Shown piece after piece: positions 1 to 7,901 of a stretch of DNA of 64,000 bases. Below the pieces are notes generated by a model that had not been told where the DNA came from, did not search any database, and was given only the letters and a program-made list of their open reading frames with translations. Positions within the stretch are counted from its first letter, which is position 1; each line of letters begins with the position of its first letter. This stretch comes from Roseibium sediminicola. Its GTDB lineage: Bacteria; Pseudomonadota; Alphaproteobacteria; Rhizobiales; Stappiaceae. Both the position numbers and the translations under genes were made by a program. The DNA lies in NCBI RefSeq assembly GCF_023156505.1, contig NZ_JALNMJ010000008.1, forward strand, positions 1-64,000. Direction: 5' to 3'.

Positions 1-124
1 ACCGGCAGACGCCGGATCAGGCCTACTTCAACGCGCTGACGCCGATGATGGCGGCGGCATAATCCAGGCGGAAATCCACTTAGCAAACGCCCTGAACTGT
101 TCAGACAAACCGAGCCACCTCTGA
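1..124 (+). mobile_element. Right end of an IS3-like insertion sequence (partial)
   Basis: The first 62 bases read as the last 19 codons of a protein ending RQTPDQAYFNALTPMMAAA, then TAA. A TPDQAYF-type motif close to the C terminus is typical of IS3-family OrfB transposases. The next ~60 bases have no gene and should be the terminal region of the element. The luciferase-like frame that follows is open only from about base 125, just after an in-frame TGA at 122-124, which places the IS boundary near there. The rest of the element and its left end lie outside the window. IS3 membership is inferred from a short motif. Confidence 0.55.
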
Positions 125-601
125 CTGCCCTATGCCTTTGCTTCTCATTTCGCACCGCAAATGCTTGAAGAAGCCCTAGCGATCTATCGGCAGACCTTCC
201 GTCCCTCTCCCTGGCTTGACGCACCCCATGCGATGGTCGCAGCCGGCGTCTGTGCCGCCGAGACGGATGAAGAGGCGGCCTTCCTGCGTTCCTCGCAGAT
301 CCTGGCTTTCGCGCGCCTTCGCAGCGGCACCCCCGGCAAGCTTCCATTGCCGGTCAAGGATCTGTCCCGGGAGATCCCGGATCAGGTTTTGGCACAGGTC
401 AATCTGGCGCTGTCTTTTTCCGCAACAGGTTCGCCGCAAACCGTCAAGCGCAAACTCGGCGAGATCATTGAGAAACACCGGCCGGACGAGTTGATGGTGA
501 CTGGCATGATCCACGATCATTCCGCCCGCATAAAGTCTTTCGAGATTGTCGCGAAGGTGCTTGCGGGTTTCGTCGAACCGGATCTGGAGGTGCCAGCCTA
601 G
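125..601 (+). pseudogene. Luciferase-like (LLM class) flavin monooxygenase, 5'-truncated
   Basis: Only the C-terminal ~158 codons remain. Translation upstream of the ATG at 161 is still meaningful (LPYAFASHFAPQ before MLEEALAIYRQTF), and this is a conserved stretch in LLM-class flavin-dependent oxidoreductases, which are normally about 330 residues. Reading is open from about base 125 and is cut by the end of the IS-like element, so the flavin-binding N-terminal half of the barrel is missing. The ATG at 161 is therefore an internal methionine, not a true start. The TAG stop at 599-601 is part of the CTAG that begins the downstream repeat. A functional enzyme is unlikely. Confidence 0.75.
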
Positions 602-764
602 TGTGGTTGATTTGAAATTCGCCTCATTGTTGCAGCAACCATCGAAGCGAATTTCAAATTCGAAAACCACACTAGAAACATACGCTTGCTAGTCACCCTT
701 TTGAATCTGAAGTTCGTTCCGAGTGTGCCGGGAAATAAGACGAACTTCAGATTCGGGTGACTAG
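598..764. repeat. 167-bp paired-hairpin dispersed repeat, copy 1
   Basis: Two consecutive long inverted repeats: hairpin A at 598-675 (78 bp) and hairpin B at 689-764 (76 bp), separated by 13 bases. Each hairpin starts and ends with CTAG. In A the arms CTAGTGTGGTT and AACCACACTAG plus TTTGAAATTCGC/GCGAATTTCAAA pair around a ~24-base loop with a small internal bulge. In B the arms CTAGTCACCC plus GAATCTGAAGTTCGT pair with ACGAACTTCAGATTC plus GGGTGACTAG around a ~22-base loop. A second copy of equal length is at 18800-18966. The left CTAG supplies the stop codon of the truncated monooxygenase. Nothing coding is seen in it or in the ~80 bases that follow. Confidence 0.92.
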
Positions 765-846
765 CGCTTCTGCCACTTAGTCGGAATGGAACGGTGCGGG
801 TCAACGGTGAACCGACCCGGCCATCTGTAGATCGCAGACCGTCTGT

Positions 847-1230
847 CTAGCACCGGCACCCGGGTACGTCGAACGCCGGGGTTGGACATATCAGTTCCTG
901 CCTCGGAAAACCCATTCTGGCCGAATTGAACTCCGCGAAAAATCCGCCATTTGCCCAACACCATTTTCCGTCGCCCAAGACGCTGCTTGTGGCGTCGCAG
1001 GATCGGCCCAAATAGAGCGTTTCCCGCTCCCTGGTAATTTGCGAGGCAGCACCCGCCTCGCGGAACCGCGTTACCGGATACTGGGAGCGCAGGACATAGC
1101 CCGACTTGTTGCAGGACAGCGACCAGCTGTGATTGTCACTGACATAGCCGAAGTCTTCTGCGGCAGCGGCCCCGTGGAGGAGTGCGAGGATGGCGCCGGA
1201 CAGCGCAAAGACAATAGCTTTAACGGACAT
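847..1230 (-). CDS. Small secreted cysteine-containing protein, unknown function
   Basis: A 127-residue protein starting at an ATG. The N terminus is a typical Sec signal peptide (MSVKAIVFALSGAILALL... with probable cleavage after AAAA, before EDFGY). The mature part of ~103 residues has five cysteines and many aromatic residues, consistent with a small disulfide-bonded periplasmic protein. I do not recognise a family. It stands alone between the copy-1 repeat and the ScfR regulator gene, on the same strand as the latter but 116 bases downstream of its stop. A weak AAGG lies about 10 bases upstream of the start. Confidence 0.6.
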   Translation of the reverse strand: MSVKAIVFALSGAILALLHGAAAAEDFGYVSDNHSWSLSCNKSGYVLRSQYPVTRFREAGAASQITRERETLYLGRSCDATSSVLGDGKWCWANGGFFAEFNSARMGFPRQELICPTPAFDVPGCRC

Positions 1231-1346
1231 TTTGAAACCTTGAGGCCGTCAGCAATCAGCGGATATATTATAGGATGCCACACGGTTGGATGCGGCCGAA
1301 GCATGTGGACAGTTTAGGCCTGATCCCTCCCGATTGTCAGCCCCCG

Positions 1347-2786
1347 TCAATCCGCCGCCTTGACCTGATAAGGCACGATGCCGCGGCGGCCGGTGTCGAT
1401 CACCGGTTCCTTGTCGAGAGCCGGGAAGGCGCGCTGGTCGCAATCGTCGCGGGGACAGATGCGGCAATTGACGCCAATCGGTTCCGGCGACGCTATTTCC
1501 TCGACCGCCAGGCCGTCGGCATAGACGACGGCATCTGCATATTTGACCTCGCAGCCGATCCCAAGCGCGTAACGGCGCTCACCGCTTCGATATTCCGGTT
1601 GATGTTTGGTGATGCTGGTCGCCACGCAGAGATAGCGCACGCCGTCGGGCATCTGAGCAATCTGCGAGGTGAACTTGTTGGAATTCTGTTCAAAGGCCTG
1701 ATGCACGTTCCAGCGCGGGCAGGAGCCGCCGAAGCGGGCGAACTGAAACCGGGTGGCGCTGTGGCGTTTGACGACATTGCCGGCCCGGTCAATCTTGACG
1801 AAATAGAACGGCAGGCCCATGGCGCCGGGGCGCTGCAGCGTCGACAGGCGGTGGCAAACGGTTTCGATGCTGGCGTCCAGCCGGTTGGAGAGCAGCTGGA
1901 TGTCATGCCGGCAGGCGGCGGCCGCTTTCAGGAAATCGTCATAGGGCAGGATCAGCGCGCCGGAAAAATAGTTCCTGAGCGCCAGCCGGGCGATGCCTTC
2001 GGCGGACTTGGTCTTGAACCGGGCCCGTTCCACAACATCGGAAATCAGGTCGCGGACGCAGAGTTCGGCGATCACGGAGCCGAGCAGGAAGCTCTTGGTC
2101 GATTGCGGCACGGCGCTGTAGAGGGAGATGGTGCGCGCATAATCGTCCTGCCGGATCAGCGTGCCTTCATATTCCGGGAACTGGGTCACCTTCAGGCCGA
2201 ACCGGTCGCCAAGCCAGCCTGTCAACGCGTCGAATTTGGAGGCGGCCCGGCTCAGGCCGATGTCCAGGGCCAGTTTTTCGGCGGCCCGGTCAAGCGGGTC
2301 GACGTAATTGTCCGTGTAGTGGAAAAAATCCCGAACCTCGTCATAGGCGGATTGTTTTGGGGTGTGGCCATCCTCGTCGGAGGCCCCCTGTTGCACCAGA
2401 TCGTCCGCGATTGCGGCCCGGTCATGATAGGTGCGCAGAGCGCCGTAGAGATCCATGATCGCCTGAGTGACGGCGGGGGCCCGCGTGACCAGCTCATGGA
2501 TTTCCTGACGGCCGACGGACGCGCTGTGGAACTGGGTGTCGGTAAAGATTTCCTGCAAATCCTGAACAACCCGGTCGAGATCGTTTTTCTCGAAGGCCGA
2601 CAGATCGACGCCGAAGATCCGGTTGATCGTCAGGAGGACGGAGGCGGTGACCGGCCGGTTGTTGTTTTCGATCTGATTGACATAGGCCGTGGACAGTCCG
2701 ATTTTCTTGGCGAATTCCACCTGGGACAGGCCGAAATCAGCGCGAATCTGCCGCAAGGTGTGACCGGAAAAGAGTTTCTTGCTCAC
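1347..2786 (-). CDS. ScfR-family (short-chain fatty acyl-CoA) XRE transcriptional regulator
   Basis: A 479-residue protein with an N-terminal XRE helix-turn-helix (TLRQIRADFGLSQVEFAKKI, then STAYVNQIENNNRP), a long middle acyl-CoA-sensing region (IrrE/DUF2083-like) and the C-terminal cysteine motif CRICPRDDCDQRAFP. This is the layout of RamB/PrpR/MccR-type regulators, which control acetate, propionate or methylcitrate/glyoxylate genes. I chose the GTG at 2786 because GGAG precedes it by 9 bases and the protein then begins MSKKLFSGHTLRQIR, as relatives do. The upstream ATG at 2807 and TTG at 2825 have no ribosome site and lie beside or inside a palindrome. No metabolic target gene is adjacent. 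Confidence 0.87.
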   Translation of the reverse strand: MSKKLFSGHTLRQIRADFGLSQVEFAKKIGLSTAYVNQIENNNRPVTASVLLTINRIFGVDLSAFEKNDLDRVVQDLQEIFTDTQFHSASVGRQEIHELVTRAPAVTQAIMDLYGALRTYHDRAAIADDLVQQGASDEDGHTPKQSAYDEVRDFFHYTDNYVDPLDRAAEKLALDIGLSRAASKFDALTGWLGDRFGLKVTQFPEYEGTLIRQDDYARTISLYSAVPQSTKSFLLGSVIAELCVRDLISDVVERARFKTKSAEGIARLALRNYFSGALILPYDDFLKAAAACRHDIQLLSNRLDASIETVCHRLSTLQRPGAMGLPFYFVKIDRAGNVVKRHSATRFQFARFGGSCPRWNVHQAFEQNSNKFTSQIAQMPDGVRYLCVATSITKHQPEYRSGERRYALGIGCEVKYADAVVYADGLAVEEIASPEPIGVNCRICPRDDCDQRAFPALDKEPVIDTGRRGIVPYQVKAAD

Positions 2787-2807
2787 GCTGGTATTCTCCG
2801 AAATCAT

Positions 2808-2826
2808 ATTGCAAATATTTTGCAAT
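2808..2826. promoter_or_regulatory. Candidate ScfR autoregulatory operator
   Basis: ATTGCAAATATTTTGCAAT is a 19-bp near-perfect palindrome (TTGCAAA...TTTGCAA arms), 21 bases upstream of the GTG chosen for the ScfR gene. The half-site TTTGCAAA/TTGCAAA is the core recognised by RamB/PrpR-type members of this family. A looser AT-rich dyad-like stretch continues to about 2850. Autoregulation is inferred. Confidence 0.6.
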
Positions 2827-3005
2827 ATGCAGTATGCATTTTAACATTTTACAATAGCCGGATAATGATGAAAAGTCCTGCCTGCATCCTGCGGGCGGAG
2901 GACCCGCAAGATGCACTCCGTTTCAAGATCGATCGGCCGAGGTTTCCCGGATGGGAGTAATCGACTGCTGATCCGGATTTGACTGAAACCCCGAGGAGCA
3001 CAGCC

Positions 3006-3308
3006 ATGACTGCCCATTTTGCCCTTCAAAATAGCCCTGTTCACGACGGCATGACGACGCGTCCGACAAACGGCATCCGCTGGCCGCTCAACCTGACCGA
3101 CCTGGTTACGCCGCGCCAGCTGGAAATCCTTCTGAAGCTGTGTGAGGGCAAGGTGAACAAGCAGATCGCTTACGAACTCGATGTCTCGATCGCCACGGTC
3201 AAGGCGCATATCCGCAACGCGATCACGCGTCTCGGCGCCAAAAACAGAACCAACGCTGTTGCCATTGTCGCGGCCAACAGCGCGATCTTCCAGAACGCAG
3301 CCGGCTGA
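3006..3308 (+). CDS. Small LuxR-type HTH transcriptional regulator
   Basis: A 100-residue protein that is little more than a GerE/LuxR DNA-binding domain: LVTPRQLEILLKLCEGKVNKQIAYEL (about residues 40-65) and VSIATVKAHIRNAITRLGAKNRTNAV (about 68-93). There is no receiver or autoinducer domain in the ~35-residue N-terminal part. The start is the ATG at 3006 with AGGAG 8 bases upstream; an in-frame TTG at 2979 lacks a site. It is divergent from the ScfR gene across ~220 bases. Stand-alone HTH_LuxR proteins are common in Hyphomicrobiales, but their targets cannot be read from sequence. Confidence 0.8.
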   Translation: MTAHFALQNSPVHDGMTTRPTNGIRWPLNLTDLVTPRQLEILLKLCEGKVNKQIAYELDVSIATVKAHIRNAITRLGAKNRTNAVAIVAANSAIFQNAAG

Positions 3309-3424
3309 CCGGTCGCCGGTTCAGCCAATCCGTGCACACTGGCCCCATCGCCCACGCGCTAGAAACCCAAAAGGGACGCGCATAAATCCCGAGCAGCGAT
3401 AAGCTCTAAGGGATTCTTCCCGTT

Positions 3425-4369
3425 TCAGGTGACGGCGCTGCGCTTGATCATCGCGTTGCGCACCGCCGCGACTTCCTGGGACAGGAAATCGCAGAAATCC
3501 TTGGCGACGATCGATATCGGCCGATGGGTCGGTGTCAGAATCGACAGGCTGTTCTGAACGCGCGGCCGGAACGGCCGGAACACGATCATCGGCGGCCCCA
3601 GACCGCTACGTCCTTTCTCCTGAGCATTATAGGCCGTGATCATGTCGCAGATCAGCGCACACAATCCGGCTTCGACAAAACGCAGACCAGGTGATGCGGT
3701 CTGCAGTTCGAAGCGCTGGTTGAAGCCGACGCCTGCATCGCGAAACCGCGCCAGCGTCTGCTTGTGGCTGCGGTGTTCGGAATGCAGCAGGGCCAGCGGG
3801 TAGCCGTCCAGTTCGGCAGGAGTGATCACTTCCTTGGAGGCGAGCGGATCGGTCGCCGGTATGGCACACATGCATTCCAGGTCGAAATCCACCTGGTCGA
3901 AGGAATTGCGGGCTCGAGGGGTCTCGGCAAAGCCGATGTCGAATTGCTGCGCGGCAATCAGTTCCTCGATCTCCGCCGATGTCCGGCTGGCGAGAGCGAC
4001 CTTGACGCTTGGCTTGTCGGCCAGAAAGCGCGACAGGCTGTTGGGCAGGAAATCGGCGGTGGCTTCCGGAATGCCGGCCACGCGCAGCTGGCCGTGTTCC
4101 CGGTTGGCAAGGCCGCGCAGGGTGCGCTTGGAAATCTCGAGCCGCTTCAGGATCGCTTCGGCTTCTTCCAGAAAGAATTCCGCTTCCGGGGTCGGCACAA
4201 GCCGGCCCTGTTCGCGCACGAACAGTTTCAGTTCGAGTTCCGTTTCCAGGCCGGCGATGGTGGAGCTGACTGCGGGTTGCGTTCTGCCAAGCGTTCGGGC
4301 GGCTTCCGAGATCGAGCCGCTGCGCATGACCTCACGAAAGGTCGCCAATTGCCGAATTGACAGATTCAT
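3425..4369 (-). CDS. LysR-family transcriptional regulator
   Basis: A 314-residue protein with the classical N-terminal winged HTH (LSIRQLATFREVMRSGSISE, AARTLGRTQPAVSSTIAGLE) and a LysR substrate-binding domain from about residue 90. It lies downstream of and on the same strand as the creatininase-family gene, 241 bases from it, so it may be separately promoted. The ligand is unknown. There is no divergent partner gene as in a typical LysR arrangement; the nearest opposite-strand gene is the small HTH_LuxR gene, which converges on it. Confidence 0.88.
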   Translation of the reverse strand: MNLSIRQLATFREVMRSGSISEAARTLGRTQPAVSSTIAGLETELELKLFVREQGRLVPTPEAEFFLEEAEAILKRLEISKRTLRGLANREHGQLRVAGIPEATADFLPNSLSRFLADKPSVKVALASRTSAEIEELIAAQQFDIGFAETPRARNSFDQVDFDLECMCAIPATDPLASKEVITPAELDGYPLALLHSEHRSHKQTLARFRDAGVGFNQRFELQTASPGLRFVEAGLCALICDMITAYNAQEKGRSGLGPPMIVFRPFRPRVQNSLSILTPTHRPISIVAKDFCDFLSQEVAAVRNAMIKRSAVT

Positions 4370-4610
4370 GTGATCGCGCGGCCCGCCCCTCCCAGACGTT
4401 GAATTGAATAATGTGTCGCCTATTCAGGTAAAGGTCAACACTCGGCTCCGTGAACTCTTCTTAAGGAAATCGAGTTTTGTGTATCGTCGGTTTTTACTAG
4501 AGTTGGTGTAATTAAAGATGGAAAAATCATTTTGAAGTGCTTCCGCAGCCGTAAGCGGAAGCTGTGATATTGGCGAAGACTTGGCCAGTTTCGCTGATTG
4601 GATTCCACAC

Positions 4611-5417
4611 CTAGGCGCTGGAAGTTCCCAGCCGGGCAAGGTCGAACGCGTCGATATCCTGCAGAAGTTCAATGAAACCGCGCGCCGCGTGATCCAGAGA
4701 CAAACGCCCTTTTTCCGCCGTCGCGCGGGCGGCATTGCCAAGGGCGCCCGCCGGATTGAGGTCTTCGGACATCCAGCCATATTGTGCCTTGCCGTGGCCG
4801 CGCAGGTGTTTGAATTCCGCCAGGTAGCGCTGCTGCTCCGACGGAAAATCCGTGGCCAGTTCCATGCGCACGAGGTCGGGGCGCAGATGCAGCATCAGGG
4901 AGGTTTCTATGTCGCCGCCATGGATGCCGTAGGCGAATTCTTCCGGTGGATAAAGCCCGTCCGGCTGGCCGAAGCGCAGCCAGTTGGTGGCCGTGACGAA
5001 CAGGCCGTGCCGGACCCTGAGTTCCCTGGCGACGATGTCGAGAATGGGTACATTGCCGCCATGGGAATTGATCAGGACAAGCTTGCGGATACCGGCCCGG
5101 GCGACGCAGTCGCCGATCTCCAGCCAGGCCCGCGTGACCGTTTCCCAGGTGAGGGTCAGCGTGCCGGGATAGGACAGGTGCTCATCCGATTTGCCGACCG
5201 CCTGGACCGGCAGGAAGGTTGCCGGCAGGTCCGGCGGCAGCAATTCAAGAACCCGCCGGATCTGGCCCTCCGCAATGGTGGTGTCCGTGGAGACGGGCAG
5301 ATGCGGACCGTGCTGTTCGATCGCCGCCACGGGCAGGACCGCGATCCAGCCGTCACGGCCGTCAGCCTGAAAATCGAGCGTGGTCATGTCTTGCCAGATG
5401 CGGCGGGGCAGCGTCAT
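4611..5417 (-). CDS. Creatininase-family metal-dependent amidohydrolase
   Basis: A 268-residue protein of the creatininase/creatinine amidohydrolase fold. Metal-ligand motifs are visible: EQHGPHLPVSTDT near the N terminus, INSHGGN in the middle and HGGDIETS. Family members open cyclic amides (creatinine) or act in riboflavin/F420-like and mycofactocin pathways, so the substrate here is not determined. The ATG at 5417 gives a start (MTLPRRIWQDMTTLDF) matching family length; a longer frame to 5516 adds 33 low-complexity residues without homology. The ribosome site is weak. The gene is divergent from the SprA-like gene. Confidence 0.82.
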   Translation of the reverse strand: MTLPRRIWQDMTTLDFQADGRDGWIAVLPVAAIEQHGPHLPVSTDTTIAEGQIRRVLELLPPDLPATFLPVQAVGKSDEHLSYPGTLTLTWETVTRAWLEIGDCVARAGIRKLVLINSHGGNVPILDIVARELRVRHGLFVTATNWLRFGQPDGLYPPEEFAYGIHGGDIETSLMLHLRPDLVRMELATDFPSEQQRYLAEFKHLRGHGKAQYGWMSEDLNPAGALGNAARATAEKGRLSLDHAARGFIELLQDIDAFDLARLGTSSA

Positions 5418-5585
5418 GTCGATCCGTTTGTTGCATTCACCGTCCGACTTCAGTTGCACAAAGCATGCGGACGGGCAAGGGCAGCCGGTCGAAAAGGCGG
5501 AAATCCGCGCGATCACGAGGAAATGATGCGCATTTCTTAACCCGCGTTAGGACTTTGCTGACTCCCTTGAGGGACAATTCGGGTC

Positions 5586-6539
5586 ATGATCGGTGCGCTT
5601 TTGTCCAACGCGCCGGCGAACCTCTTGAAGAGCAATGGTGTCGCCGGTGTTTCGGAACCTGCCACGGGAGATGATGCTCCCGGACGGGAGCAGCTTGCTG
5701 CGCGCGACAGTCTGGCCAGCTCCAGGGCCGTGACCGTACGCGCCGGCAGCGCACCGCCCCTGACCCCCGAAGCCGTGGTCGCGCTGCAGCAGGCTGAAGG
5801 TTCCGGCGATTCAGCCGGCCGGGCCGGCGAAGCGACCGTAACGGAAGATGAAGGCGACACTGTCCAGACCCCTGTCAACGCGGCCGAGGACGAGGCCGCT
5901 GCCGAGGAGGGACAGGCGGCCGCCGGTCAGGAGAAAGAGGAAGGGGATTCCGATGGAGACGGCCTTGACGAGGCCGAGGAAAAGCAGGTCCAGGAGCTGA
6001 AGCAGCGGGACCAGGAAGTGCGGGCGCATGAGCAGGCCCATGCCCGTGTTGGCGGCGCCTATGCCGGTGCCCCCAGCTATACTTTCCAGCAGGGGCCGGA
6101 CGGCAAGCGTTATGCCGTTGGCGGCGAGGTGCAGATCGACACTGCGGCCGAACGCACGCCGGAAGCCACCATCCGCAAGATGCAGATTGTCATCCGCGCG
6201 GCCACCGCGCCGGCCGAACCGTCCTCCCAGGACCTGAAGGTCGCGCAGCAGGCCCGCTCGCAGCTTGCGGACGCCCAGGCCGAGCTGCGGGCGCAGCAGG
6301 CCGAGGAACTGAGCGGCGGTGACGGCGAGGACGGCGCGCCGGGTGCCGAGGCCACTGGCCCCGACGGCGGAGCGCCGGAGGAGAACGGTCCTGCCGGCAC
6401 GGGGGCGTCCGATGCCGGCGCCGGCCGGAACGGGGAAGACGAACAGCGGTCCGAACGCGCGGCGGCGATTTCCGCCTACCAGTCGGCCTCCCAGCGTGCG
6501 TCGGACAACCGTTCGTCCAGCGGCGCAGTTTACGCTTGA
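5586..6539 (+). CDS. SprA-related putative metalloprotease (HEQAH motif)
   Basis: A 317-residue protein. The central core (about residues 135-215: VRAHEQAHARVGGAYAG, then YTFQQGPDGKRYAVGGEV and a conserved helical segment) matches the SprA-related family (Pfam DUF, putative metallopeptidase); HEQAH at 148-152 is an HExxH-like zinc-binding motif. It is preceded by an acidic stretch with DSDGDGLDE (121-129), resembling a calcium-binding loop. Both ends are low-complexity, rich in Ala, Gly, Glu and Pro. No signal peptide is obvious. The substrate is unknown and proteolysis has not been shown for most members. Confidence 0.7.
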   Translation: MIGALLSNAPANLLKSNGVAGVSEPATGDDAPGREQLAARDSLASSRAVTVRAGSAPPLTPEAVVALQQAEGSGDSAGRAGEATVTEDEGDTVQTPVNAAEDEAAAEEGQAAAGQEKEEGDSDGDGLDEAEEKQVQELKQRDQEVRAHEQAHARVGGAYAGAPSYTFQQGPDGKRYAVGGEVQIDTAAERTPEATIRKMQIVIRAATAPAEPSSQDLKVAQQARSQLADAQAELRAQQAEELSGGDGEDGAPGAEATGPDGGAPEENGPAGTGASDAGAGRNGEDEQRSERAAAISAYQSASQRASDNRSSSGAVYA

Positions 6540-6685
6540 CCCGGCTTGTGAACGAGTTGCTTCCCGCCGCCAAACGTTGAACCTTTCAAAGACAGCTGCC
6601 GTTTAAATGCCGCGGTGCTTGTGTCCCGGCCGGAGGCATGAGAAGAAGGCGTTCCCCTTCCTCCGCTTTCCAAGCAGTTCGATCC

Positions 6686-7843
6686 ATGTCAGATGCTCTC
6701 AAGCACCACGCTTCCGCGGCGCGCCGGGTTGTTTCGGCCATCTTCTTCATGTGCGGCACCTTTATCGGCATGTGGGCCTCGCGGATCCCGCATGTGAAGG
6801 AGGCGACCGGACTGGACGAGAGCGGTTTCGGCCTGTTGCTGCTGGTGATGGCCTGCGGTGCCTTTGTCGCGTTTCCCCTGACCGGCATGCTGATAGACCG
6901 GATGGGGGCCGCGCCGATGACAAAGATCCTGGCAAGCGCCAATGTGATCGCTTTTCTGCTGGTCGGGCTGGCGCCTTCGGTGCCGATCCTGACACTGGCG
7001 CTGTTTTTCGCCGGCTTCACCTTCGGCGCCCTGGACATTTCCATGAACGGCTGGGGAGCGGAAGTGGAAACCGCCTATGGAAAGCCGATCATGTCGTCCT
7101 ATCACGGGCTGTTCAGCCTCGGCGCGGGCGCCGCTGCGCTCGTTGGTGGCCTCGCCATCGAACTCGGTCTCAGCGTTGCGGTTCATTTTGCCCTGTGGAG
7201 CGCTGTCGTGGCGCCGCTCCTGATCTGGTTCTGGCGGCAGGTCTGGCCGGAGGAGCGCGCGCCGGCGGGGGAGGACAAGGCGCCGTTGTTCGCCTTGCCG
7301 AAAGGCGGGCTCATCCTGGTCGGGCTGATGGCGCTGGTGGCCGCACTCGGCGAAGGCGCGATGACCGATTGGGCGGCGCTCTACCAGATCGAGGATCTTG
7401 GCTATTCGGAATCGCTGGCGCCAACCGCCTTCACCGTCTTTTCAATCGCCATGGTGATCATGCGTCTGGCCGGCGACCGGGTCATTGCCCGCTTCGGCCC
7501 GGTCCTGGTGGCGCGGATGAGCGGCTTTGTCGCGCTGTTCGGTTGCGGTCTGCTGGTTTCGGGGCTGAACATCTGGACGGTGTGGGCGGGCAGTTTTGTC
7601 ATGGGGCTCGGCTATGCGGTGCTGTTTCCGCTAGCCATGTCGCGGGCGGCAGGCGATCCGCACATGTCGAAGGGTTCTGCCCTGGCCGCCGTTGCCACGC
7701 TCGGCTATGGCGCCTTCCTGTTCGGTCCGCCGCTGCTCGGGTTTGTCGGCGATCTTTTGTCGCTTCGGGCGTCCTTTGCTACCGTCGCGCTCCTGACGCT
7801 GGCGATCCCGCTCCTGGCCGGCGCACTCAGGGTCCGGGCCTGA
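6686..7843 (+). CDS. MFS transporter, YbjJ-like
   Basis: A 385-residue major facilitator with about 12 hydrophobic segments. Features of the YbjJ/fucose-permease-like branch include GTFIGMWASRIPHVKE at the first helix, LTGMLIDRMGA between helices 2 and 3, and ISMNGWGAEVETAYGKPIMSSYHGLFSLG in the middle of the first half. The ATG at 6686 (MSDALKHHASAARR) is preferred over the ATG at 6638, whose GGAGG lies only one base upstream; neither has an ideal ribosome site. The substrate is unknown. It is followed after 58 bases by the ABC ATPase gene on the same strand. Confidence 0.82.
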   Translation: MSDALKHHASAARRVVSAIFFMCGTFIGMWASRIPHVKEATGLDESGFGLLLLVMACGAFVAFPLTGMLIDRMGAAPMTKILASANVIAFLLVGLAPSVPILTLALFFAGFTFGALDISMNGWGAEVETAYGKPIMSSYHGLFSLGAGAAALVGGLAIELGLSVAVHFALWSAVVAPLLIWFWRQVWPEERAPAGEDKAPLFALPKGGLILVGLMALVAALGEGAMTDWAALYQIEDLGYSESLAPTAFTVFSIAMVIMRLAGDRVIARFGPVLVARMSGFVALFGCGLLVSGLNIWTVWAGSFVMGLGYAVLFPLAMSRAAGDPHMSKGSALAAVATLGYGAFLFGPPLLGFVGDLLSLRASFATVALLTLAIPLLAGALRVRA

Positions 7844-7901
7844 TGTCAGGGAAACGACAGGGCATGGGCATGCACACACCACTGGGACAGGACACAAACT
7901 G

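Noticed and set aside
1275-2960. Long plus-strand reading frame of 561 codons opposite the ScfR gene
   Set aside because: The minus-strand ScfR protein has clear HTH and cysteine motifs; the plus-strand frame is a GC-rich shadow with no recognisable domain.
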